NCBI GenBank assembly: GCA_030998015.1 | Contig: JARWMV010000009.1 | Coordinates: 372,001 to 436,000, forward strand | Reading direction: 5' to 3' | DNA: 64,000 nucleotides | From: Ceratorhiza oryzae-sativae | Lineage: Eukaryota; Basidiomycota; Agaricomycetes; Cantharellales; Ceratobasidiaceae | Shown: piece after piece, positions 46,467 through 56,728 of the stretch | Layout: each line of letters opens with the position of its first letter | Numbering within the stretch: the stretch's first letter is position 1 | The notes under the pieces: model-generated | Told to the model about the DNA's origin: nothing | Database searches by the model: none | Seen by the model: the letters and a program-made list of their open reading frames with translations, nothing else | Position numbers and translations under genes: made by a program

Positions 46467-47654
46467 ATGTTTGGCCTAGATACGCCAGTCTTCGTCAACA
46501 AATCTCCAGGCGTGGCCAACAGCATGGCGAAAAACGTTCCTCACTTGCCCGTCGAAATCCTGTGGCGGATAGGCGATTACTGCCCTAGATCAGAGCTTAC
46601 GTCGCTTGTATTATTGAATCATGCATTTTGGGGCGGATTCACACGAATTCTCTACCACGACATTGAGATTCGTACCGGAAGTGATCTACTTAATCTTTGC
46701 ACGACCATCAAAAAGCGACCGGTACCCCTGGCCGAGTATCCTCGTACCTTTCATATTCCATCGTTGATCTACAAGCACTCCTCGGATGTTATTGGCTCGG
46801 CAATTCGAGACATCCTATCCGTGGCTAAGAACTTAAACAGCGTCATCCTCCGCATCCGAAATCCTGACGTGCTCGAACATATTATCGGCACCGAGCAGGT
46901 CTCATATCCTTGTCATTTAAAACGACTTGATATTCCATTCATCAAGAACCCTGCTTTCGCTGAGTTAATACGACAGCAGCCCGCAATTGAGAAACTTGAG
47001 CTATTGGACTCGGGGCAATATTTAACAGCGAGCGCGAGGTATATTGTGCCAGATCCGGACGAACGCGTGCTCCCAAATCTCCGCGAACTGGGCATCTCGT
47101 GCTCCCAAATCGAACAAACCCTGTGGTTGATTAGCGGTCGACCGATCACTAGGTTATCCATTCGTCATCCCTTGGATGCCAACAGCATGTCCAAGATCGG
47201 TTCTCTAATTCGACTATCTGCTAGTCCCCTGTCTCGAGTCGATTTATCACTATCCACAATGCCATTCAATGTGATCCAAGACCTGACCACAGCCCTATCG
47301 ATCCTCTCGTTTTGCCGCGACTCTTTACTAACCCTGACAATCACGCTGTGCGAGCCTGAGCTTGCCTGGGTATGAGCTTCGCACTCTTTGCAGTTACACG
47401 TCTCATATGGTTTATTCACCCAGGAAGTCGAGCCTTGGTTGGTTTCCGGTTTAGAGCAGCTTTCAATGCGCCTCCAATCTTACTCCGCCCTGGAGACCTT
47501 TCGGCTTGAAGCTCGAAAAAGCGATATGCGGTCCTATTTGTGGTTTTGGGATGAGTTTAATTTCTCCGTGATGCCTTCATTGAGAGGGTCTTCCTCCCAC
47601 CTCAAACACGTCTCAGTCTTTGGATTAACCCTGCACCCCTTACAATTTGATTGA
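46467..47654 (+). CDS. F-box-like protein (family member 3)
   Basis: Two exons. The F-box-like start is HLPVEILWRIGDYCPRSELT then SLVLLNHAFWGGFTRILYHD. It is followed by helical leucine-rich blocks (RDILSVAKNLNSVILRIRNP, ELIRQQPAIEKLELLDSG, LPNLRELGISCSQIEQTLWL, SGRPITRLSIRHPLD). An intron at about 47369-47422 joins ELAW to EVEPWLVSGLEQLSMRLQSY, ending LTLHPLQFD at 47652-47654. The SGRPIT block matches PSRPLT in member 2 and PGRPVE in member 1, supporting common descent. Start at 46467 or the internal ATG at 46524. Confidence 0.78.
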
Positions 47655-47926
47655 CATAGTGTAAGTTCACCACTAGTTGTGCTGATTGCAATGCTCAATT
47701 TAAGCCCTAGGATGGCCGATTCACATTTGTACCACGTGAACTGCGATTCCTAATTTGTATAAAACATTCCATGCCACATAGTGGCAATTATTCTTGGCGT
47801 GCCGATGTTTCAGCCCAAGCTCCAGATTATGTAAAACAGCTGCCAGCGAGTCCGACGTCTCGATACCACATCGCAGCCGTAGTTTTGATACTATCCTACT
47901 CTGAGCGAAGCGACTCATTCCATCAC

Positions 47927-49020
47927 ATGTTACGGATATACATACCTATCGACGTTATTGTTCTAATTTCAGACCACTGTCCTCGAGAAACTCTTTTGTC
48001 TCTGGTAGCCCTCAGCCGACAATGCTTTGAATCCTTCGCTCCCGTGCTGTATCGGAACATTGATATTCGGAGTGCTAAGAGCCTCGCCACTCTGTGTCAC
48101 AGTCTAATGGGTCGCGATGTACTTCGTAACTACCCCCGAGCTATCGACATTCGATTCACGAGCTTAAAAACAGATGATGCATCCGACGGCCTCGAAACAC
48201 TCTTTCGGGAGATGTTGAAGAGTACCATTCGCCTTGAAAGTTTAACACTTGTGGTTCCACGCCTGGTTCTAATGTGGATTCTCGAATTTTCCGAGTTTCC
48301 TTATCTGTTCGAGCTCAAGAGTCTCCGGTTACGACCAGCACACGGGGTCAGAGTCGGAAACTTTTTGAAAAATCAAAAGTCCCTAGAGCTTATTGATTTT
48401 GCGTGCGATGCCGAGGACCCAACGTTTGTCACGAGCGAAGGGTTCTTCGAGCCCGACTTTCAGCCCGTCGACCTACTTTATCTTCAGACACTCGTAGTGC
48501 CATGGGCGTTGCTTCCCTCCTTCTCGTCGTGTCATACCATAAAATCAATCGACATATCCTCGTTTGCTCTTACCGCAGACGCCTTGGATAATCTGGGTCC
48601 GGTGTTTCAAGAAACGGTCACTTCTCTGAAAGCTATAAAGCTTCGTTTGATGGTATCTCACAATCGTGTGAATACCTCACTAACAAGCATGCTTTTATTC
48701 CTTGAATCCTATAAAAACTCACTCCAAAGCCTCGAGGTAATTATTTGCCCTGTTTTTAAATCGCCAGAGATATCACAAGAGATGGTCAGTTTTTGCCCAT
48801 TGTTCAGTCAGATGAGACATTAGGCTCATTCCCTGCGTTTGTTGAAGACCTGGATCGATTTAGTTCATTTGAGAAGCAGACTGTATTCCTTTTGTCGACT
48901 CACATACTTTTCTCTCGAGCTGGGAGAACTGATTCCGAGTCATACAAGCCCGATTCCCAAACGATTGGAGTTAGTGGGAGGAGACGTGTAATCGAATTGT
49001 GTGCTTGGATGCGGCCCTAG
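47927..49020 (+). CDS. F-box-like protein (family member 4, one apparent frameshift)
   Basis: Starts at ATG 47927 (an in-frame ATG also exists at 47771). It gives MLRIYIPIDVIVLISDHCPR then ETLLSLVALSRQCFESFAPV, the F-box-like unit, and NIDIRSAKSLATLCHSLM. A leucine-rich helical body follows, with FELKSLRLRPAHGVRVGNFL and SLQSLEVIICPVFKSPEIS. At the T5 run 48790-48794 one base seems missing. Restoring continuity leads from QEMVSF into the frame LPIVQSDETLGSFPAFVEDL, ending ELCAWMRP at 49018-49020. There is no room for an intron at that point. It lies directly after member 3 on the same strand. Confidence 0.72.
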
Positions 49021-50197
49021 TGATGATGGGCCATAGGATCATGTTTAATTTTTCTCTCTTTTCATATTGAGCCCTCAGTATCGATTTTGTAAGCAGGTGT
49101 GTCTAGCTTATCCTCTGTTGTTGATATTTGAGTTCTGGCAATATGAGATGCAAGAACTGCTACTCCATGTTTGGCAAAGTCTCATGGATTCTACGCACGC
49201 GAGAAACCCATCGTCGACGAAGCGCCGCGCGCTTCGCTCACTATGTGCGCCGTCACGCCGCCCCGGTCCGCTGACCATAGCTTTATAGTACCACTTGACC
49301 GACGCATCGGCCCTGGAAGGGACTCGTGCCCAGATTTCTCATATAGCCATATTAGATACTCCCAAAGGATGCACATTCTGTGAAGATTATCCTCTAGGAG
49401 TTGGGATCTCGAACATGGATATATACATGAAGAGTGGGTGATTTTTCTCTCATACTTCCATCAGAGCTATGAATGACCTTGAGAGGACATAGAAATGGAG
49501 TCAGCACCCCGCAGGTGTCCCTTTTTTCGCGCGTCAAGTGAGTGAAGACTGAGCAACGGTTGCACCATTACTCAGCATTGGTCTCCCATCTCGAGCGGTA
49601 TACTGACCATATCTATCCTCATTTGCTTTCGCGCACTACCCTCTGCTCCCACCCTGTGTTTTGAGCTGCTTCCCGCTCTGTAATTCGCTCCTCGAGCCTG
49701 TTTCTTGTTTCTTACACACTTCTTCCCTTCGCTTTCTTTTTTCTACTTCCTTGCTCGCCATGTCCTCGATTTTCGTCCGTTCTGGACCCGGCGTTCCATT
49801 TTGTCCGACTCCCTCACGTCCCCGTTTTTCTTTTCTTCTCTCACTATTGTTCGGTTTCTCTTATTCACTCAGGTTGGGCCCGCCCACCCTCGCGCTTCGC
49901 TTATACACTACGCCAGTCATGCGCGGCTTCGCCTAACGCCGTGTGATACCCACGAAAAATTTGCCATACTCTTGAGCGTAGGTTGAGCATCATGTGAGAT
50001 CCGAATGCGTCGTGCAAACCACGTTCCCTAACAGCGATTCGTTCACAACAAAACCCAGATCGACCACATCCAAAGTAACACGCCGTCCGAATTTCCCGAT
50101 CGTCCTGTATTCTGCACTGATATGCACTTAGCCAATGTGTTGAGGCGTTAACAATAAGTGTGCTTCAAATAAGACTTAGCGCAGTGCGATCAAGCGG
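49021..50197. other. Intergenic region, pyrimidine-rich
   Basis: No gene supported. An inverted repeat GAAGCGC/GCGCTTC lies at 49219-49235. The + strand from about 49630 to 49870 is strongly C/T-rich, giving motif-less Ser/Leu/Phe frames. Confidence 0.4.
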
Positions 50198-50420
50198 ATC
50201 GAGCTCGTTATACTAGAGTGGGGAAAACGTCGCTGTCGTTCAAGCGACTCATACATTGGTCTATATAGCATACAACGGGAAAAACCAGACATTATATCGG
50301 GGTGTATACAGGATGATGCACATAGAAATGGAGATAAAACATATCACATCGGAAACCGTACATGCCAAAATGTATAATATCGATATATTATCGATATATG
50401 CGCGGATCGTTCAACACCAG
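50198..50420. repeat. Diverged dispersed repeat (partner at 10.4 kb)
   Basis: Shares TCGAGCTCGTT, then GAGTGGGGAAAACGTCGCTG from 50216, and the closing GCGCGGATCGTTCAACAC at about 50400-50417 with 10400-10620. Between these the copies have drifted and carry AT-rich palindromic words (ATATCGATATATTATCGATA). No coding capacity. Confidence 0.5.
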
Positions 50421-50703
50421 GCAGTCTTTATATATTGGTATCAACTGCACGTTTTTGATTGATGTCGGAATTAGAAGCGAACGCGTTGGACGCATGTCTC
50501 GGCTTGAAGACCAAGTAAAAATCAAACGGTCGGTGACAGCGAAGATCATAGCGAGTGCCATGCGTGTAGCCTTGCCACGCCCGCGTCTCTTTCGATGAGT
50601 ATTTTGGTCATGTGGTGATACTTGTATCAATAATATTTAGGTTATCTGCACAATTAGGCTCAACGTGATGTTCCTCGCCATGCTGCCGATGACATGTTCA
50701 AGA

Positions 50704-50995
50704 TCTCACGCAGGGAGGTAATTCGTGGCTAAGATACAAATCGTACTTAGCTCAACTACGAAGGTAGAGAACTTGTGTATATACTGTACCTAAGATACAA
50801 ATCGTACTACAGAGTACAGTGTGAATAGAATACATGGAAAAGAAAGAAAATACGATACCTTAGCTCAACTACGAAGGTAGAGAACTAAGGAAGAAAAAGG
50901 GGTTCCCGCGAACTCGCGCATGATATCAGAGAGGGGGGATACGAAACAGAAACAAATATGCGCATACATACACGCATATGATTGTAAATTCAACA
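50704..50995 (-). mobile_element. Solo-LTR-like element, full-length copy B (292 bp)
   Basis: Near-identical to 19950-20244 (roughly seven differences by eye). It is bounded by a perfect 5-bp target duplication, CAAGA, at 50699-50703 and 50996-51000. It holds the same two internal 27-nt repeats beginning TTAGCTCAACTACGAAGG. Different duplicated bases from copies A and C show three independent insertions of one family. No coding sequence. Confidence 0.9.
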
Positions 50996-51000
50996 CAAGA

Positions 51001-51474
51001 ATACTCGACCTCGCATGTTGGCTTGCTGCGCTGCCCATGCTAATCACCGACCTGACTTCTCAACAAACTATTGTTGTCTCACGACGCAATATCTGGGGTT
51101 CTATGTGGGCGATGAGGTCATTGCTTGCGCCACATGCAACGGGAGAGAGTGGGGATTCAATTGGAGCCGACGTCGATCATTGCACGTGATTGTTCTCGGG
51201 GTCGATCAATGCGTCGGCAAACACTTTGAACACTATCTGCCCGTGTCTAGGGCTCACCTGGATAGAGATTGGGACGGGAAGATGCGCTCACGATAGGCTG
51301 TGAGTGCACTTGCATCGCAATATAACCGAATCTGGTGCTGCAATGACGCGTGTGGTCGATGAGACCGGAACCGAACACGCAGCCTCGCCGTTGCGTCACG
51401 TAAGATAGCAAAAAATCGACCTATTAGAAGGCTCCAGGTTCTCTGCCAGCAGCAGACTACTCCTTTCCCTCGCC
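51001..51474. other. Intergenic region upstream of the DUF2235 gene
   Basis: No gene seen. Presumed promoter of the hydrolase gene. Confidence 0.4.
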
Positions 51475-54347
51475 ATGTCTATTGTGCCCCCCAACGAGAT
51501 CGTCGAGTCTCCCGCCGCGATTGCCGATGGCGACCGCAGGCAACCAGCGATGCTGGGCAACACCGAGTCGACGACAAGCGGCGACGCCACCCCCGGCACC
51601 GTCGATTCCCCGGCGTCTAGCTCATTCGAAACCGGGCGGAGTGTCCGGCTCTCGGCCAGCGTGTCGACGCCAGACATGCAGACAGTGCGTCGTGTGCCCG
51701 CCGCGCATTCCCGCACCCGACGCGGCTCGACGGTAGACATGCCCCAGGTCATCCCGCCGAAAGAAAACCCGCACGAGGCACGCACACTGGTGCGTATCGA
51801 TCGACGCTAGTCTCCCATGTTGCTCTCACGCCTTTTGCCAGATTTTGTGTTTTGACGGGTCAGTATTTATCAGATACTATCCCCGATAGTGTCTAACCTT
51901 TTCCTCAGAACGGGCGATCAATTCGACCAGGATGTACGTCCTCAATCAAAAAAAATTCAAAAGAAATTCAAAAAATGCTAACCATCCGTCCAGAACTCGA
52001 ATATCGTGCAATTCTTCCAGCTACTCAAAAAGGATGACCGACACAAGCAAATGGTCTACTACCAGGCAGGGATCGGCACGTCCAGCAAGCACTTTGTCAC
52101 CCCAGTCGGCGTCGCACTCTCCAAGGCGGCTGACATGGCTATCGCGCATGGTCTCAAGGACCACGTTACAGGTGTGTGGTATCACGGGATATTTATAAAC
52201 GAGCTAAACACGTTCCCAGATGGCTATGAATTCTTGATGCAAAATTGTACGTACACCTGGCTTATTCGGGGAATATGGCTGACGGCTACCCTATGATAGA
52301 TATCGAGGGAGATAAAGTAAGGTCTGATGTTCCGCACGTGGTGTCCGTGTTGATCTCGGTGTAGATATGCTTGTTCGGCTTTTCCCGCGGCGCATATACC
52401 GCTCGTGCGTTGGCTGGCATGTTACACAAGGTCTGCCACGCCCCTCGTTGAACGAGTTTTCTTCCCTGATTAGATTCACAGGTTGGCCTCTTGCCTCCTT
52501 TCAACTACCAACAAGTCCCATTCGCCTATCACATGTACCAACGTGACGACAAGGAAGGATGGGAAATGTCCAACGGATTCAAACAAGCGTTTTCGATCGA
52601 CGTCGAAATACACTTTATGGGGTTGTTCGACACCGTCAACAGTGTTGGTGGGTGAACATTTTTTGGACGCTTTTCTCAACTAAAGCCGGTTCAGGCCTAA
52701 TCCCCAAAGAGCTCCCATTCGCGAAATCCAACTACGTTGTCCGAAACTTTAGACATGCAGTAGCACTCGACGAACGCCGTTCCAAGTTCAAAGCGAACCT
52801 ATGGGGTCGGACATCGGACGAGGACGCAGCACTTGCGGCCCCCAAACGCGAGGACTATCTGTCCAAGAAAAAGCGCGAAAAGCTCCAACGCCAGGCCGAA
52901 GAGCAAAAACTGGCCACGCTCTACGGTTACGGAGCGAGCATGATGGAGAGCGTCACTGGCGCAGCCGGCAGCGTGTATAGCGCTGTCGGAAGCGTTGGTG
53001 GGTACGTATCTTCTGCCGTCGGCTATTCTTCCACCGTCCAGAAGCCCCGGAAGGGTTCAGACTGGGCTCCAGAGGGCAGTGGGATTGTTGTCCCGGCTGC
53101 ATTGCCGAACAAGCGCCCAGATTTCGAACGCATGACCACTGCAGAACGAGAAGACTTCAAGTGGCGACGGGCGCATTCGACAAACTCGAGCGGTGATGAT
53201 TACGAGGTGGCTCATGCTATTAGTGGCAGGCGTATCAAGCGGACCGAGACCAATGTCGAGGGTTCGTATGCATCCGTCCCGACTCAAGCATAGGACTGAT
53301 GACTGGTGCAGAGGTGTGGTTTGCCGGCGCGCATACAGACGTCGGTGGCGGATCTGTCAAAAATGGCGAACGCTATTCGCTTGCGAGGATCTCATTGAGG
53401 TGGATGGTTAGGCAATGCTTCATATGCGATACTGGTATGCACTTGGATCCATGCCTTTTACATATTTTAATTCGCATATAGGCATCATGTTTCATACCAA
53501 CATGCTTGAAGATATCGGCCTTTCTCCCGAAACTCTGTGGCCAAAGGTTCTCCCTCGCCCGCCCCCAATCCGATCCATCGAAGAAGTTCCGATACAACAG
53601 CCGCCCCCACTGATTTCACGCAAATCAGAGCCGCACCCTCCGGCCTACAGCGTTCTCCCGAACCAGACCAATGACCCGAATTTCAATTCCGGTCATCCCG
53701 GATTCAAAGATGCCTCCCAACTCGATCCGAATGACCCAAGGAACCCAAACGCGCCAAAGTACAATCCATATGACACAGTGACCGATCGGGCACACACGCA
53801 GCTTTCCCGCCGCGTCAATCCGTACGAGCCGTATATTCCTTTCACCCGCTTCGGGCATGATATCCGGGACTACGGTTACGGTTCGAGAGAGCCGAGGGAA
53901 CCGTTTATATCTGAAGAGGTCGAGGATTTCAAGGATGCCCTTAGTCCGATATACGATCAGCTCAGTTTGAACTGGTGGTGGTGGATCTTGGAGTTGATTC
54001 CTATCAAGCAGGTGGGTTTCGCGTTTTGGCTTGGGCGAACAAAGATTCATTGTGGTCAAAGGTATGGAGGAAAAAGGAGAGGTCGTGGCGTCGGTTCTTT
54101 TCGTAAGTCTTGACTCCTTTCTCCAGCATAAAAATATCCTTATTATCCATATAGGATCAACTTTGGCGGCCCTCGAGTCATTAAAAATCAAAAGCGAAAC
54201 GGAGTCAAGGTCCACCGGACGGTACAAATACGAATGTCGGCCAAGAAGGATTTGGAGGGCCAGCCGTTTTATTACAGCCCTCGAGCACATTTGAAGCTCG
54301 CTTGGGTAAAGTGGATAGGTGGAACCGAAGATATGGAGGATGACTAA
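51475..54347 (+). CDS. DUF2235 / Tle1-like alpha/beta-hydrolase
   Basis: Predicted serine hydrolase related to the Tle1 phospholipase fold; function in fungi unknown. A Ser/Thr/Pro-rich N-terminal exon (51475-51789) is followed by small exons giving ILCFDGTGDQFDQD and SNIVQFFQLLKKDDRH. Next are YYQAGIGT, DGYEFLMQNYIEGDKI, CLFGFSRGAYTARALAGMLH (GFSRG holds the nucleophile Ser), and MGLFDTVNSVG (likely acid Asp). A long insert of about 150 residues with a basic coiled segment (KKKREKLQRQAEEQKLATLY) and a Gly/Ser/Ala stretch separates this from EVWFAGAHTDVGGG (likely catalytic His). The tail is Pro-rich, then LNWWWWILELIPIKQ, ending GGTEDMEDD at 54345-54347. About 750 residues, all frames continuous. 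Confidence 0.88.
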
Positions 54348-55128
54348 TTGACCCGAATTATAGCTGGAGTGGTGTAACGAAGACAAGGTTTTATTTCTTG
54401 GTCGGTACTAAATGTGAATTACTATCAATATGATCCGTTGCGTCCGGAGGGTGCATTTTAGTGGGACGTAAGAAGGTCTATTGTCAATTGCCAGGGGATG
54501 CATGTGTTGCTTTGTTCAGCGTTTGAGGAGTTTGGATTGGGATGAATGCTTATTTAGGCACTACCCATCCGTAATAATGCGACAACACTTCTCGCTATCA
54601 TAAAAGCCTGCAAATAAAGGACGCAAAGTTGGCGTTCGTGCCGAGTGACAACTCTTCCAATCGATTCCTTTTTCTCACTTGGTTGTATTGAATGGGATAT
54701 GTTCCTCGATACAACAGCAAAGTTCACAAAAATATTCGGAATGTGTCATCAGGAATCTTCCTATTCGTAATCATTTTTATGATTTACCTACTGTCCAAAG
54801 CGAAATTCGCGCCAGTAGATGAATGAAACTCACCGAGTCATTGATCCTTTCTATCAGATGATACACATGTGGTCCGATGTGTATTTGAGAATGCGGCGAT
54901 TCGATGGCCTTGGCCTCTTTGCCTGACCGGCTCATAGAGGAACCTGACCGTCTGACTCAGCATATGTTGTGTTGATCAATATCCTCGAATAACGCCCGTT
55001 GCTAGGCACAGTGATGTCAATGAACCAGAGAGACTCCTGCCACCTGCTGGCTCAATGATAATTAATGACATACCTCTGTCGAGGACAATCGTCCACTCAC
55101 CCGCAGGCCCCCACTCAACTACACTTAG
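54348..55128. other. Intergenic region
   Basis: AT-rich spacer, no gene recognised. Confidence 0.4.
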
Positions 55129-56728
55129 ATGATTTCACACTTTTCATACCGCCGAATCCCAAAGCCAGATGAATTAATTCCGGAAGAACCCGAACAACGC
55201 TCCGCCCACACGCGTTTTGCATTCAGAGTCTTTGACAACCAATCACAAGGTCGTTACAGCAAAGAGGGAGGTTTTGTGGCTGGGATGTTCCTCAATCATA
55301 GCATTCCACACGAGCTTCCTGACGAGGAAGAGCTTTATCTCTCGGCTGCTCGCCACGTAGACCGCGATCGCGTCAAGAGCCCTTGGATATCTGTGTCACG
55401 TCGATGGGATTGGGCCATCTGGGAAATGCGTCGCCGCCTTGAACGTTTCGGACCCATTAATATTCGTGTTGCCGTGATCGACGTGGCAGTTATACCCCGA
55501 GAGCGTGAGAACTCCTATCGGGCTGGTCGTATACATGCGCTTCAGTTGCTGGACTCTCGCTTCTTAAACACACAGAGGTGGCCTAAAGATAACTTGCGAC
55601 AGTTACAAAACTTTGCTAATATGGCGGACGAACTCTATTTTTATGGCCACATCCCGGCTGAAGCTATCGTTTCTGTCGTGTCTCTCGAGGATGTCGAGCC
55701 GCACCTGCTTGGCCATCAATCAAGTTGGTTCAAGCAGACGTCATTTCGCAGTGCACACGAAAATCTCTTCCACATTTACCAATCGAATCATTCAAGAGGC
55801 TGGGAGCTTAAACGATATGCGTCTCAATGCGTTGAACTAGCATTGAACATACTCCGTGATTCCTATGACGTTGTGATGAAGGAGGTTATTTCAGTGTTAC
55901 TTCATGGGATCGCGGCCTCTTTTACCGCGCCTCAACGACTTACCTGGCTGTCCTCGGAAGGAGAGGTTGGCGGTAAGAATGAGTTGGTTAATCGATCGAT
56001 TTGAGACTAATCTATGGAGCCACAACCCTAAGGTAGCCATGAGGACATCGAGTTCCTCATTGAAAGATTCTCCGCTCTTTCTCTTGGAGACCCTTCAGAA
56101 ATGAACGACCTAAATTCGAGTAGCCAAGCCTCTATTCTTCCACTCGATGAGCATCTCAGTAAGAGAGAATCCCTGGCTATGCGCGATACATCAATTGACT
56201 TGATTCATAATCATCACGGTGGGTAATCAACGAAACATAAACCCAAAACATTCAGCTCATCCTTCGAATCCATCAGCGATAGAAATGATCAAGGAGCCCC
56301 TCACCAATATGATCTCGAAAAATGTCGAGAAGCGAGATGCTTTCACTTCTATATGGGCAAGGCTGTCGCGGATACTAGGTCATGAGTCAAGCCAACTGGC
56401 CCAGGCATTAATTGCGAGCCGACGACCCTTGAGGCTCTCGCCCTCCGATTCACATAGGCTGAGAGCTGCTGAGAGTAACTATCAACTTTTTCGCTCACGG
56501 GTGTTCATCCTTGCACAACTTCTTCCACTCTCACACCTCAAAGGAGTGCATCATGACGACTGGGAGTGCTTTACTCTATCTCTCAATGAATTGGTGGCCG
56601 TTCATTTGACCTCTTCCACAGAGATTCTAGAGCTTTTTAGTCCCCTCGGGTCAGCCTATGAGTTATCTCTAGGATTCAACTGGCATAAGATTTCATTTGT
56701 CACGGCTGAGAAGTTGTTTATGCCATAG
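55129..56728 (+). CDS. DUF7587-like fungal protein of unknown function
   Basis: About 500 residues in three exons: 55129-55972, 56033-56218 and 56256-56728. The N-terminal part has the pattern I associate with fungal DUF7587 proteins: TRFAFRVFDNQSQGRYSKEG, GFVAGMFLNHS, SPWISVSRRWDWAIWEMRRR, and IRVAVIDVAVIP. ELYFYGHIPAEAIVSVVSLE follows. The order R-V-x-D, then S-P-W-I-S-x-S, then a late Glu recalls the ADP-ribosyltransferase fold, but that is inference and no catalytic claim is made. The C-terminal half is helical (IWARLSRILGHESSQLAQAL; ILAQLLPLSHLKGV) with no signal or membrane segment. The last intron is only 37 nt. It lies downstream of the DUF2235 gene on the same strand. Confidence 0.68.

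Noticed and set aside
53625..54386. A 253-codon frame on the minus strand
   Set aside because: Antisense to the proline-rich end of the DUF2235 gene, whose own frame shows family motifs.
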